NCBI GenBank assembly: GCA_012934845.2 | Contig: WNNJ02000655.1 | Coordinates: 35,828 to 99,827, forward strand | Reading direction: 5' to 3' | Origin: Pomphorhynchus laevis | Taxonomy: Eukaryota; Acanthocephala; Palaeacanthocephala; Echinorhynchida; Pomphorhynchidae | DNA length: 64,000 bases | Part shown: positions 1-13,377 of the stretch, in pieces | How the letters are laid out: each line of letters begins with the position of its first letter | Numbering within the stretch: the stretch's first letter is position 1 | Notes under the pieces: model-generated | Seen by the model: the letters and a program-made list of their open reading frames with translations, nothing else | What the model was told of the DNA's origin: nothing | The model's database searches: none | Translations under genes and position numbers: made by a program

Positions 1-181
1 TTCACTAATTATTTTTCCCATTGATTTTTTACTAATTTGACTATTTCCTTCATACATGGTTTTATAAAAAAATTCTATTATCTTATAATTTTATTTTCCA
101 TATAATTTATTTCAGATAAATACTAGATAGCAATATTTAGTGTTTGCAGATACTGAATCATCCCCACGAGTATCATTATTT

Positions 182-232
182 GATCGATATTATTACATGG
201 TCGATCATTATTTGATCGACCATGAATATCGA
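182..232. repeat. Near-perfect hairpin built from GATCGAT repeats
   Basis: Two arms of about 22 bases (starting GATCGATATT and ending ATATCGATC, with CATGGTCGATC/GATCGACCATG inside) face each other around a short A/T loop. GATCATTATTTGATCGATAT recurs immediately outside. It looks like a small palindromic minisatellite; no gene is associated. Confidence 0.7.
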
Positions 233-1275
233 TCATTATTTGATCGATATTTCTATCAACTAGAAATATGTTTGTCTCTTTTTCTCTATGGATTTGCAAA
301 ATCCCAAACCAATAAACCTCGTTGGGCACCTTAATAAAGGTGCAAGTACTAAATCAATCCATTTCTTAGTTATTTCTTATGTGATCCAGTTATTTTAGTT
401 TCCAATTTTGTAAACCCATACACATATTTCATTTTGTTTTTTTTTCCTTTTGAAATAATAAGAGGAGGTAACTTTTTCCCATCAAAACGTATTACTAAAA
501 TACATTGACAGGCATAGATTCGTAACCTAAAGAAATTGAAGATTCGCCAACATGATCAACAATAATTTTTGAGAAAAAGAAACAAATTACTGTTGAAAAA
601 TTACAAAGTTTTGCCCCATAAAAACCGCAATTTCACGCATCTTTATCATATTACAGGGTTTATATTTTTCGTAATCGATACAATCAAGAAAGGATTCTCG
701 AATGCAAGTGGCAACTAACAATTTGATTGTCTTCATGCTTGAATAGAGTCGTCGTGTTTCGCTTGTAATATTTGAATCGCACTAGTACACTAGCCTTGGA
801 TTTTACTATTCGTTTAATAATAATTTCAAGATTGGAATAAAATATCGATAGTTTATAACTTTTTATCGTTTCTCTTAAAATATACGAAATGTGTTCTAAA
901 AGCTTCCGATATCACTTTAGGTGCCATCAATCCACGGTACTGCAAGCAATAAAATTTTCGTATATTTGTGAATTAAAATACATAAATTTGTGCTTAAATT
1001 CATTTCCACAGTTTTATCACAAATCGATAATTTACTGTTTCTTTTATTTTTGAAAATAACGAAATATTGAAAATGGAATACAGTTTTAAATAACAAAACT
1101 GTTTTAGCGACTACCATGTATTTAAAATTGTGTTTTTAATTTTAATTTTGTGTTTGATTAATTGTGTTTCAATTAATTAAAGAAATAAATAATCAGTAAA
1201 ATCATATTTGAACTAGAAAATCATAAGCTTTTAATAAATTCAAGAACAAAAGCTTATTTAAAAAGCTAGTTTTAG

Positions 1276-1321
1276 TTAGACTGTTTTATGTCCGTCTCGG
1301 TGAGAACTCGGCAAAATCCAA
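1276..1321 (+). other. Candidate further-upstream coding exon of M6PR
   Basis: A 46-nt open segment lies between a tttag acceptor and a gtaggt donor. It reads LDCFMSVSVRTRQNP and ends with one extra base, the phase needed to join the exon at 2114 (giving ...RQNPSSFLKLEYGNG). The predicted join sits plausibly where the family has a short variable loop before the W/F-x-x-L-x-Y strand. Length and splice sites fit, but the residues are not diagnostic, so this is a guess. Confidence 0.28.
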
Positions 1322-2113
1322 GTAGGTAATGTTTTTCCTTGAATTTAGCAAATTCTAATTTAGAAACCAATTAAAATCAAATTTTAAAACGATATCAATA
1401 TTTCAATATTGAAAAATCTATTTTTATATTGAATAATATGTATTCTATATTTCAATTTGATTTTCCTTTGTTCCTATAAATTAAAATCTAGTCTTCAAAA
1501 GCCTTTCATAAAGCTAGATTTGTATAAATCATTGACTCATAGCTTAATGAAAATTCCTAGTCTGATTTATATACCATTGTTGAATGCACGAAATGTGTTA
1601 ATTAACGGTTGTGAAAATTAGAAAATACCTAAACGTCTTATAATAACGGAAATAAAAAAATATCGATTATATTAAATTATTTGTATTGATTTTATTCTTT
1701 TGTAATTGAAGCTTTTGTAAAATAATTAAATTTTGATTATTTAAGATTTAGTATCAGCTAAATCTCAATAATGATCCAATATCAAAGTTAAGCTGTTAAC
1801 TTGTTACATGAACACTTAAAATTTACTTCAAATAAAGGTATAATCAGTTTTTGGTTCTTTTCTGATATTGTGGGAACCGTACATGATATTTATATTATTA
1901 AATTCACTTTTAGTTGATAAATTACTTACTGCTCAAGCAGAAAACGCGATCAATAACGGGACAACATAAATGACATCTTTATATTTATACATTTTCATGT
2001 AAACAGTAGGTGTTTAAAAATAATTTTCTTGTTGTTATCTTTGTTCACATTCGATTTTTAATTTTCAAAGCTTCTGTATTCTGCAATAATGAACAATATT
2101 GTTAACATTTCAG

Positions 2114-5100
2114 GTTCATTTCTTAAGCTTGAATATGGCAATGGTGACGCGTTTCTTGACATTTGTAAAAATGCGAGTGTAACCACCGACATCTTATTAG
2201 TCTGTGATAACAAGGTAGGTCTGATGTATATACTCTTTTAATAATAAAATTTTAATTTCTTGATTTTCAATGTGATATTATTTCAAATAATATCCGTAAC
2301 GGATAAAATTGACACAACGGAATGTTTTGAAAGTTATGAAAAGTGCATCTTGAATTAAATACGTGTATTATGCACTTAAACTATCTAATTTATTAGTATT
2401 TGGGTATAATAAGTCATTATAAGCACGAATAATTTGAAACTGCGAATAATTAATTGCATTTCATAAATTGATAAGACTTTAATTAATAAAACTCCATAAA
2501 TAATTTCCAAATTATTATTTTATTATTGTTAATTATTTCTCGTTTTAATTAATTATGATTTATTATAAATTAAAATAAAACACGTAATCGTAAAATATCC
2601 CTTAACGAGCAACATCTGAGTTAAAAATGTTAAACATCAATTTGGAGCTTCCAGGTGACTTGATGGAAGACCCCCGATCAATGAAATGCAGATCTCGATC
2701 ATCTAATGCATCGCGATATCATCCTTATAACGTTTTCTTGTTAATTATTTGTATGTATAAATACTAATAATTGCGGTATTTTGAAACTGTGTAATTAAGA
2801 TTAATACAATAAATATCTGGTGTTTAGTATTTGAGTATTTTAGTATCAATCTACAATACGCATCAAGATGAGAAGCTGCAATTTCAATTATTGTTTCTTG
2901 ATTTCTAGGAGTCTGTTGTGTTGCTATCAACCTCAAATTGTCGCTATTCATTTATTATCTATCATCCTCAAGTTTGCTCAGCAAAGAAGCTTAGTAGTGG
3001 ATCTGTACTAGTTATTGTGTGAGTAAATCATGAAATTATTAAATGTCATAATTATAAAATTAATTTTTAATTACAAATAAATTAATTATTTTTTAAATAA
3101 TTAAATTAGTTTTAATTAATTTCTAATTAATTATAAAATTAATTAATTTCTAATTAATTATAAAATTAATTAATTTCTAATTAATTATAAAATTAATTAA
3201 TTTTATAATTAATAATTATAAAATTAAATAATATGTGTAGTTAATGTATTATGAGTATTAACTATAAATTTCTTTAGTTTAAAGAATTCAAACTCTAATA
3301 TTTTGTAACTTATGTCTCTTTTGGCATTTCTTATTCAAGCTATATTCCATTTTTAACCAAACTAAAGATTTACCTCTTTGCAGTGAGAACTATGAATGCA
3401 GTTTACTATTTCGTATCTTAATAAAAATACATTCAACCCCAAATAGATAATCACACATGTATACAAATTTAATGTTTTATTTTATATTAATTTAATGATT
3501 AAATAAATTTTGACAACATTTTTATTTAAAATATAATTGTTTAAAATATTATATGGACATAAAAGTGAGTCGATTGTCAATTGATAATTGACTTGTTGTT
3601 AGACGAATTGGCACATGAAAGAACACATTGATTGAAGATGCCTATGTCGACATGCAATTGATCCACTATGTCATTATTTGAGTATACAAAGTGCTGACCA
3701 ATTCCTTGTCCTTTTACTGTAAATGGAGATTGGAATACAAACTTGGCAAAATTTTCGTGATATCGGTGTAACAATAGTCGCCATACAAGTAGACTTTTTT
3801 TACAAAAGCTCGGGTCTTCTTATTTGTTTGAACGTTGTTTGGAAGAGATCGAAATGTAGTCTGTATAATTTACTAGCTAGACCGTTTAGGTCAATTACAA
3901 ATTCGAAGTTGATGACATACAAAGTTAAACTCCATTTCACTAGATAAATGGTATAGAGTATTTGATTTGATAAAACATCCAGATCAAATGTGATTCGTAT
4001 TATATCACTCAAATATTGTTTACAATTATTAAATTTTCGACTATTGCAATAGTAATTTTCAAGTTGACTATTGACTATTTTAATATTCGAAAATTTGTGA
4101 AAAGTAATTTTTTATTTTATTCTTTCTCTCGATGTTTAAACGTCCTATACAATTTATTAGCCTATTAATAATTTAATATCAAAATACATATTTTATTATA
4201 TTTTACACAATAAAATGCTGTCAATAAATTAATATTTCAAATATTTTAATTGACTTTTCTAATAACATTTTCTTTAATTTATTACAAAACCAGAAATAAC
4301 TCAGAATTTTTAATATTTAATAATTTTAAATATTTTTTAATTTAATATTTTTTAATTTTTTGATAACTTTGTTGTACATTTATAGCTTTGTAGTTTTCGC
4401 TGCTACTTATTTAATTGGTGGAATACTATATCGTCGCTACGTCAACGGCGCGTATGGACCTAATCAGATACCACATTTACCTTTCTGGAAAAAACTTGGT
4501 CATCTAGCAGCGGTAAATGTTTAAGTTATATTGACTTGTTGATAGTAATTACCAAATAAATCTGTTCATGACAGTAATTAGAGTTAAAAAATTTCAAGTG
4601 TTAAAAGTTAAACGCTTAAAAGTTAATTTAAGTTATTGACGAGTACTTGAAAAATTCTAACGATTTCAAATGTTTTTTAAGTTATACAAAACTACTTGGT
4701 TTTCTCCAAAGTATAGAAAAAATATATTTTTCAATTTTATTAATGGTAAAGTTTTCCGGAAATTAAAACGAAATTAAGATTCGAAATAACCCAACCCATT
4801 CGGTATAACGAAACTTATTGAACAAATTGTTTCTTTTTCCTGATAATACTAGCAGGAACTAGCGAAGAATTAAAATAAATTCGTATTTGTTTAAATCAGA
4901 TATTTAAGTTCTTTCAATAATAAATTGTAAAAAATTAAATTAAAGTTTTTTTTTCAAGTTTTCAAGCTGAAAGTAAACCTTTCGCTTGTAAAAATCTTGA
5001 GATAGCTTTTTAAAACTTGTCTTTAAATTGCTAGTCTTTTATTTTTGTTTTATGTTTTCGTATCTATCGAGCTGATTATCAATTCGAATTTGACTCAGTT

Positions 5101-6878
5101 TAATTCGTGTCAGCAAATTAAACTGAGTTAAATTTAAATAGTTAAATTTAACTCAGTTTAATTTAATATAATTAAATTATTTATTTAATTATAATTAATT
5201 CTTTATTTTTAATTTAAATAGTTAAATTTAAGTGAATCTAAGTGAATTTTCGTGCATTTGCGTCATTAAACGTTTTGTGCGTTACTTGATCTTAGTTTAC
5301 TGAAAAGTTAAAAAAAAGCCATTTTATAAAACAAAAAATAGGAACACATGTTTCATTACACATCATCAGTGATGAAAAACGCAATTTAAAATTTGAATTT
5401 ATTAGAATTATAGTTTAATCTTGAAACTAATATTTATTTTATTTTATTACTCAATTAATCAGTATTAATTAATGCTGATTAAAATGGTAAATCTGCATTT
5501 TATTGCTCAACAGTTATAGTCTCCACAAGCATGTAATTGACAAAAGTTTCCAGCGCCTTTAATAAATGATAAATGTAAAATTCGTTTATTTTTAAAGTTT
5601 CTTTTATTTATCCGATAAATTATGATAAATATTTGCACTATTTGTCCAAATAACTAGACTGCAATTAAAAAATATGCTTGCTAACAACAGATCAACAAAA
5701 TAATGCATAAAATATGCAACAAGTACACTCGCCATTAGTATTTCCTTCAACATTTTTAACACCGGAAGAATGCTGCGCTCACATAAAATGTTAATTTTGA
5801 TCGACGATATTTCGAACGTTATTAAAATCTTTTGCAGGTTTTTGGAAACATTTATAAAACTACTTTGTGACGTTATTTACGGAGCCGCGACAATATAAAC
5901 TACAGATTATACGTTTAAATTTCATTAGTAATTTAATTATTGTGTTATGCTTTAAATGAACATATCATTCTTATCCACTACGCTGATATATCAGCTTAAT
6001 AAGATAATAACTTTGCGAGTAATATCGCATTCAATTAATATTATTTAACATTTAAAACAACGAATGATATCGACAATGATTGCTATCAACATTTTATTTC
6101 TAGAACTTTGTGCTTTTTGTACTGCAAAACATAAAGTAATTGTGACTTAATAAAATGTTGAAATCCGGATATAATTAAATGCATATAATTAATAAATGCA
6201 TTTTAACCATAAAATATAAATGAATTTTATATAAACTATAAACAAATGTATTAATATTTATAAATAAATTATATACTACCAATAAAATTTTTAAATCAAT
6301 TTTATTTTTATAAATAAATAATAAAAATAAAATTTCAAAATTTTATTTTTTATTTCGAAAAATATATTGAATAAATATAAAGTCTATGTATAAATATTCT
6401 TCTTTGAATAAATATAAAGTCTATATTTAAATGAATATTCTCTTTTTAACATGACAACTTTTAAATGAAAATTTCAACATTCCTATTTTACGAATAAATT
6501 ACAAAATTGACTAATGCAACTTTATTAACTATAAAATTACATTTTATATTTAAAATCTATATGGTATTAAAATCTATATGCAACATAAAAATTAATTTAC
6601 CAGTAGCTGGTTGATGAAAATGTTTGAGAACTTCTAAATTGAAAATATCGATGGTTTTGAAAATAATCGATTGTTTTGTTACGATCGATTTTTAATGAAC
6701 AAATGTTCTATTTGTGTGTAAATGCAGATAATTTACGCATGAATTAAAATTATATTTTTAAATTATAATATTTTTATGTTTTTAGGATGGCTGTGACTTT
6801 TGTTTTCGATGTGGATCACTGACGCAACCAGGATATACGTTTGATACGTCTCATGATGACTCGGTCATTCAGCCGTGA
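2114..6878 (+). CDS. M6PR: Cation-dependent mannose-6-phosphate receptor, 3' four exons (5' exons not found)
   Basis: Sorting receptor that carries mannose-6-phosphate-tagged hydrolases from the Golgi to endosomes. Four GT-AG exons join in frame: 2114-2214, 2909-3018, 4386-4512 and 6786-6878 (TGA stop). Exons 1 and 2 give the C-terminal half of the lectin domain (LEYGNGDAFLDICKNAS; then NCRYSFIIYHPQVC, the C-x-Y-x-F...C pair of the family). The end of exon 2 and exon 3 give the membrane segment (VLVIVFVVFAATYLIGGILY) and the start of the tail, GPNQIPHLPFWKKLG. Exon 4 begins DGCDFCFRCG and ends HDDSVIQP. The IPHL-FW and ADGCDF block is the conserved cytosolic tail of cation-dependent receptors, and the end resembles the acidic-dileucine sorting signal. 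The split at ADGCDF is clean (GCAGCG|gt, tttag|GAT). The signal peptide and first half of the lectin domain must lie upstream, in 1-2113 or outside the window. Orthology rests on remembered family sequence, not a search. Confidence 0.87.
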
Positions 6879-6945
6879 TGTTTTTGATAAATTTTTCTAG
6901 AATCGATTGTCGCGAAACTTTCAATTTTTGTGATTTTTCTCATTC

Positions 6946-6951
6946 AATAAA
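6946..6951 (+). terminator. Polyadenylation signal of M6PR
   Basis: AATAAA lies about 70 bases after the TGA stop of the M6PR gene, in a T-rich 3' UTR; position and spacing are normal for an animal gene. Confidence 0.6.
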
Positions 6952-8635
6952 ATGCGACATTTTGTCACGATATTTGCTTACATTTTGCTTGTTAATTTGA
7001 TTTCTGATTTGATATTTTGTTGTTAAAAAAGTAGAGAACATTATCTATTTTGTTTCGTTCAAAAATAGATAATATCCTAAATATTATTTTTATAATATTT
7101 AGGATATAACATGTTATATTATAATTGGTTCGAAATCCTTTCAGATTTCGAATAATTTCAAAGAAATTGGCTAATTTAAACCTCGAACTTCACGCATCAA
7201 ATATAGCAGATATTATTAGTTCTGTAAAGAATTTAAATGCAAAATAAATTTTCGAATGCATAATTTGGAAACGGGTTTGCCTGTACACTTCCCTTGAATG
7301 GAAAAAATTGTGGATGACAAATGTTTCGAATTTAAACTATTCATTAGATCACTACATAATCTTTAAAGCACTAAAAGTGCTTTAAACAGCCGATCTGATA
7401 AAGGATTTTCTCTAATAGTATTCATTATTTTTAAAACTCAAAACATGTTCAAACGATAACGGTATATGGTATAATGATAATTTATAAAATTTGAAAAAGA
7501 AGTATCTAATTTTGCAATTTGAAATGAATCCATTGTTACATTCTACAATTACATGTGATCCATCTGTGATTATTACATCTATCTTGTTTAAGAGCGTTTT
7601 AGTTTGCATAATTCTTAAAGACATGAAATATATATGACCTTGTTGTTCGCTCCTTCATTGTCGATAAAAATTCTTCTTTGATAGTAAAATCACTAAATAC
7701 AATTCTTATGCACACAGCTAGCCTCGCCGTGTTGCATATATCAACGAATTCATCCAATTGCAAAGGATAAAATTCATATAATTGTAAGTTGTTTTTAACT
7801 TAGATTTTAAATCATTTGAAAGTTGTTTGGATTCTTTTTGTCGTCTTTAGAAAGCTGAACATTTTGTAAACCTGAAATAATTTCATTTTTATATGAAAAT
7901 GTTTCAAACAGAAATCTGCTCTATTGGGAAATACGTGCTTAAATAATTCACTATCTAAAAATGGCTTGTTCTTCTGTGCCAACAAATATTATATTTTAAA
8001 TTAGCCAAGTGTTATTTTTTCGTATTTACAAAATTGGAAAAAATCTTGTTGTGCAATTCAGCCTTCTTTAAGTTGATTACCCTTTGCTCCTCTCAATTCT
8101 GAGTTAGGTGGATACTCAACGCCAAGATATGCGTGATTCATCTTATAGTGACGCTCGATGTTATGCCTTTTCATCACAAATATAATACCATGACGTGACA
8201 AAAACATGTATCTTTAGTTTTTATAAAACATAAATCATCTTCTTAATATAAAATTATCACGCATTTTTTATTCTGAAAGTTCAGAATAACAATACTGAAT
8301 TGTCATTCTAAACTGTTAATTCTGCCAGTTCAGAATTTATAAAATAAAATATAAAACGAACTATATAAAAAAAGACGAATTTGAATATATTTAACAACTT
8401 GTGTAATTTTATTAATAATTCATTCAACTTTTAATCCTAGAGAAGGCATAATATTATTTCAATCGCGGGCCCACGAAAACGACTCGTGGATCTCTGTGGC
8501 CACGGATACGGGATTAAGAATCTATTGTGTAAAGTATTTGTTAAGAATTTTCTAATTATCTAATAATTAAAATAACAAACAATTATTAAAGAAATATTGT
8601 AGGGTAATCGAAATTAATGCTGATATAAAACACTA
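6952..8635. other. Intergenic DNA, no gene recognised
   Basis: A+T-rich sequence between the M6PR polyadenylation signal and the first retroelement fragment. Only short chance ORFs are present. I found no conserved coding block and no clear splice-bounded exon. Confidence 0.5.
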
Positions 8636-9380
8636 TTTCAGTATTAATTCTACAAAAGAATTTTTAGAACAGACAAAAGGAATAAATTTTCAAAATATAC
8701 GTACGATTTTAGTACGTTTTATACAAATCTAGATTTTACAGATATTAGAGAAGCGTTAGAAAAATTAATTAATCTTATATTCGAAAAATATATACATACA
8801 TATGTTATGAAGCCTACATAGTCTATCAAACAAAAATTAAAGCATCAAGTAAATATAAATATATGGATTAGATTCAATCAACAAAAATCCTTAAATATTT
8901 TAAGGTCATCAGGAGGACTGCTATGATATCAGATTTCGTCTCCTATTCCTCGACATAACATATCAGCGGGGCCAAATACATGCTAATGACGCATTTCCTC
9001 TGATGAAATTTGATTATCTGATGTATCTTATTCTAGTACAAAGTATATTATTTATTATCTATATAAAATTTTAGCTTAAGAGTCTAAATTTATTTTTAAA
9101 AATATTGATTTTAATAATATAGGTTTTTAAATAACACCTGTATATTTAATTTATTTATTGAATATAATTAAAATAATTAATATATTGAATGTATAATTTA
9201 TTGCCTACTGTATGGATATAAGAAATTAATTAGAAATTTGAAATTGATTAAATGGATGAAATTTAAAAATAATTAGAAATTGATATTTTAAGGAATGAAT
9301 TATCAATTAGCAATAAAATTGCATTAAATGTTAGAACATGTGTTCCACATATACTATTCCTATAATGGGAAGAATAGTAA
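8636..9380. mobile_element. Chimeric retroelement fragment (head part plus inverted tail), copy 1
   Basis: 8645-8890 reads on the plus strand like the N-terminal side of the A+T-rich RT family: EQTKGINFQN, then a broken TNLD...ISEALxKLI region with stops. From about 8905 the sequence switches to the family's tail module in the opposite orientation (GTCATCAGGAGG... to the GGGGCC and ATGCTAATGACGCAT block). A further stretch to about 9380 is shared with 21120-21300. The whole 8.65-9.38 kb block recurs inverted at 21.12-21.79 kb. It is degenerate and encodes nothing intact. Confidence 0.75.
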
Positions 9381-9538
9381 TGATATAGCATTATAAGTTA
9401 ACAGAAAGCAAACATAATTCAAATATCCATTAGCTAATCGTTGTGCTTTTAAATGTACATTAAAACCACTTTCTGCAAAAAAGAACTTTAGCACAAAAAG
9501 AAAAAGCACACTTCAAGAAATTTTGTAAAACACTAAGA

Positions 9539-9854
9539 TCCCTCCAACTACTGGATGCAGAGGATGACTGGTAGACGGCAATCAATGAATGAATCATTGT
9601 GAATGATGTACTAGAAAATTTTTAGTAACATCCTCGAGTACTAAATCAGTACTACAGTTTCACCAAAAAGGATCACTAGCAAAAGCACTGGCAAATGCCA
9701 GCGCAGGTCTCTTTAATATCGACCAACTTTCATCATGAATTTAAGTAGAGTGAGACCATTCCGCGTGAATTTCATTCATCATGACGGCATTCATCATTCT
9801 TTCGCATCTGGCTTACATGTTTTACAAGAAATTCACGCGGAATGGTGTCACTCT
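9539..9854 (-). mobile_element. Short foldback element with terminal inverted repeats
   Basis: The right part, 9748-9854, is bounded by imperfect ~26-bp inverted repeats (GAGTGAGACCATTCCGCGTG at the left, its complement CACGCGGAATGGTGTCACTC at the right). The part at 9539-9665, read on the minus strand, matches the body of the elements at 22.06-22.35 and 50.74-50.98 kb (GTAGTACTGATTTAGTAC hairpin; CAGTCATCCTCTGCATCCAG). The inner TTCTTTCGCATCTGGCTT also recurs in both. The hammerhead-like core seen at 22.27 kb is missing here. No ORF; a non-autonomous element. Confidence 0.7.
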
Positions 9855-9904
9855 CCTTATGAATAATTGATAATATAATATAATTATTATAATAAATAGA
9901 TCTG

Positions 9905-10690
9905 TAATAGCCATAATGCATAACTTACAAAAATTAAACCATCAAGTAAATATAAATATATGGACAAAATTGAAATAATATAAGTGAACAAATTTAACTT
10001 ATAAATTACAAACAGATTTTGAAGAAAAACGATTTATATGCTAATGTCGAATTAGCATCATATTAAAGAAGCGTTAGTAAAATTAATTAATCTTATATTC
10101 AGAAAAATATATACATATATATGTTATAATAATTATAACGCCTATCTAACAAAATTAAACCATCAAGATAAAATTGAATTAATAGAATCCTTAAATATTT
10201 TGATAAATCAAAATTATTTAAAAGTAGGGGCATCTATATTTAGACAAGTAAAAGGTGTTTCAATTAGTGAACAAATTTATCCAGAAAGCCTTATTCTTAA
10301 CAAAACCAATATTAATGATAAAGAAGGTATATATCTAGATATGAACATTAAATTAACATTAACTAAAACTACTATTAATTTATATCGTAAAGATGACATA
10401 TTTAAATTTACAAGAAACATATTTTTGCATGAGCATTCATGCATACCATATAATATAAAATATAATACATTAAATAATGAAATTTTAAGAATTGCAACAA
10501 TATGTAATGATATTGGCTTTCTTCAAAATCATTTAAATAATTTAATAGATACATATTTTAAACTAGGTTACTATAAAAATACCATCAAACAGAAAATAGT
10601 AAAATATATAAATCAACACAATAATATTAAAAATAAATTTAAAATCATTAGCGGAAAATATTTATGGATGAATAATAATTAATATGCTTT
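9905..10690 (+). pseudogene. Penelope-type RT, C-terminal fragment of the A+T-rich retroelement
   Basis: An open frame at 10200-10682 encodes 160 residues of an RT C-terminal half. It has NQNYLKVGASIFRQVKGVS (where GVSMG of RT domain 3 should start), then jumps straight to ISEQIYPESLILNKTN, YLDMNIKL, LYRKDDIFKF, HEHSCIPYNIKYNTL and a basic C-terminus. The catalytic FRYIDD segment present at 42.36 kb is deleted between GVS and ISEQ, so it cannot polymerise. Upstream, 9905-10200 is a degenerate copy of the part preceding the fragment. The family assignment (Penelope-like) rests on the IFRQ-GVSMG and RYIDD motifs, with no GIY-YIG domain visible. Confidence 0.75.
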
Positions 10691-10699
10691 GTATTAGAA

Positions 10700-10912
10700 T
10701 ATATTACTAGATAAAAAATACTCGGAAAAATATATACATATATATGCTATAATATGAATAATTATAATAATTAGATTTGTAATAACCATAACGTCTAACT
10801 AACAAAAATTAAACCATCAAGTAAATATAAATATATGAATAAAATTGAATTAATAGAATCCTTAAATATTTTGATAAACCAAAATTATTTAAAAGTAGGG
10901 ACTTCTATATTT
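10700..10912 (+). pseudogene. Truncated copy of the same RT repeat
   Basis: This repeats the segment ending KIELIESLNILINQNYLKVGTSIF and then breaks at about 10912 into unrelated, slightly more G+C-rich sequence (10915-11110) that I cannot identify. It sits head-to-tail after the 9.9-10.7 kb copy. Confidence 0.65.
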
Positions 10913-11224
10913 CTCGGAAAAGAATATGCGTATTCTAGTGTGCTTGCATTGGAATTGCAAACTAATAAACTGTCTACCCCGTGAAGTTTGTGGAAAAGTA
11001 TTTTATCACTTGTTCTGGAGGCTTCGAGCGCAGTCTGTAAATTCATTAATCCACATTCGTAATTGTGATATGTAATAGATATGCTATATAATAGATATGA
11101 TATATAATAACAATTATATAACATATAATTGTTTTATACAATCTCTTTATACAAATTTAGATAAAAAATTATCTAAAAATTTATAAATAATTTATTTATC
11201 TTAAATTTATAAAAAATTTAAATT

Positions 11225-11900
11225 TAAAAAAATTTAGAACAGACAAAAGGAATAAATTTTCAAAATATAAATACATACGATTTTAGTACGCTTTATACAA
11301 ATCTAGATTTAGTAGATATTAAAGAAGCGTTAGTAAAATTAATTAATCTTTTATTCGGAAAAAGATATACATATATATGTTATAATAATTATAACGCCTA
11401 TTTAACAAAAATTAAACCATCAAATAAATATAAATATATGGATAAAATTGAATTAATAGAATCCTTAAATATTTTGATAAATCAAAATTATTTAAAAGTA
11501 TGGACATCTATATTTAGACAAATAAAAGGTGTTTTAATTAGTGAACAACTTTATCCAGAAAGCCTTATTCTTAACAAAACCAATATTAATGATAAAGAAA
11601 GTATACATCAATTAAAACTATTTTTTAATTTGCGTAAAGATGACATATTTAAATTTACAAAACCAATATTAATGATATAGAATGTGTATATCTAGATATG
11701 ATCATTAAATTAACTTTAACTAAAACTACTATCAATCTTTTATTCGGAAAAAGATATACATATATATGGTAATAACCATAACGCCTATCTAACAAAAATT
11801 AAACCATCAAGTAAATATAAATCTATGGATAAAATTGAATTAATATAAGTGAACAAATTTAGTGAATAAATTACAAACAGATTTCAAAGAAAAACGATTT
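11225..11900 (+). pseudogene. Another degenerate copy of the A+T-rich RT element
   Basis: It reads EQTKGINFQN, YTNLDLVDIKEALVKLI, ESLNILINQNYLKVWTSIFR, then SEQLYPESLILNKTN before breaking up. Like its neighbour at 9.9 kb it skips the FRYIDD block, so the deletion was probably present in a shared parent. The third head-to-tail fragment in 2.5 kb. Confidence 0.7.
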
Positions 11901-12044
11901 ATATCGAATTAGCATGTTATTCCAGTATTTAATTATTTGAATATTGCCACCACAATAGATCAAAATTGTTAATGTCGGCAGTAATTGTCGGTAGTAATTT
12001 TTACTAACTTGTCAATAGAACAAATCAGATCAGATTATTGAGTC

Positions 12045-12320
12045 TACAAGTCAATTGTTATGAATTGATCGATGTATCATAATAAGGATTAGATGTCATC
12101 TGATGGATATCTCGCTATATCAAATATATCTTATATCCTATTATATAAGATTTTATGAATTGACTGATAAATATCAGACGATGTATCAGAATAAGGAATA
12201 GAGGTCATCAGGAAGAACTGCTATTACAGTTTTATTACATTTTTATTGTAACCTAGTTTAAAATATGCATCTATTAAATTATTTAAATTATTTTGAAGAA
12301 AACCAAATAATAGATTAATA
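12045..12320 (-). mobile_element. Tail fragment of the A+T-rich retroelement
   Basis: Contains the family's terminal sequence (GGTCATCAGGAAGAACTGCT on the plus strand) followed by reverse-oriented RT remnants (TAACCTAGTTTAAAATATGCAT, matching the FKLGYYK region). No ORF survives. Confidence 0.6.
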
Positions 12321-12329
12321 GATCAAAAT

Positions 12330-13375
12330 TTTTAGAAAAATTAATGAAGTCAATTTATCAAGTTAGAATTGAAAATTGAAATTTAAAATGAAATTTACAT
12401 TTTGTGATTATAATGATTGCTGCAAATACGTTTAGAAAATGTCTTTTCAAAGCATTTTTAGAACAACTGTTTAGTCAATTGGACTTTTTTTTATCGAAAA
12501 AATCGCTAGTAATTTTAAATAGTCAATGATCTCTTTTAAGAATCATATAGTCAACTCTTATTTCATCAAGCATAATGCAAATAATAATTCAATTATTATT
12601 TAAAATAGAATCTGATAATCCACGTATATACTCACACGACAAAATTCTTATTTAACTAATGAAATTCATCTTTCAATTACTATGGAATGAATAATACGAA
12701 AATGAATGATAAGATTTGTAAATCCGTTCTGAATGGTGCAATTGGATTAGAACTTTTAAATCAACAAAATGGTATTTACGAAAATATCCAACTGTAATAC
12801 AGTTAGATCTTAAGTATCTTACTCGGTTGCTGTATCAACCTGATAAAATTATGGTAGTTCGATGAGAAAGTTGTTTACCAATCAAGCAAATGAATTCAAA
12901 CACACCCCGAATCCGATTAAAACAATTATTTTAACTAACAAAAAAGTACACGATGAATCTTAAACGGCATATTTTTATTGATTCTGAAATTGAATTAAAA
13001 ACTGTCAAATCTTTTTAAGTTTTTATTGTATTTTTGAAAAATCAAAATGGTGGTGTGGCTTGCTTAAAAATATTTATTTTTTTATATACATTATTTTTAA
13101 AAAATACATTTCATTTTTTTATTTTTAACAAATTTAATGTATTTTTAAATTTCTTCGACCTATTGCTGTGAAAAAAAATGTTGTATATTTATATTTTATA
13201 ATGAAATTTTATGTTTTAAGCTTTTATTAAACATAACAAATAGAACCTTAACATCATAACCGTCACATTTGATATATTTATATATCAGTATCATTAAGGG
13301 TACTACATAATACCATAAAGTGTACTATATAGTAACCTTTACGTAATAATATTTTTATATAAGTATAAATTGCAC
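12330..13375. other. No gene recognised
   Basis: A+T-rich spacer before the SINE. No repeats of the window's known families, no splice-bounded exon and no long ORF were seen. Confidence 0.45.
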
Positions 13376-13377
13376 AT

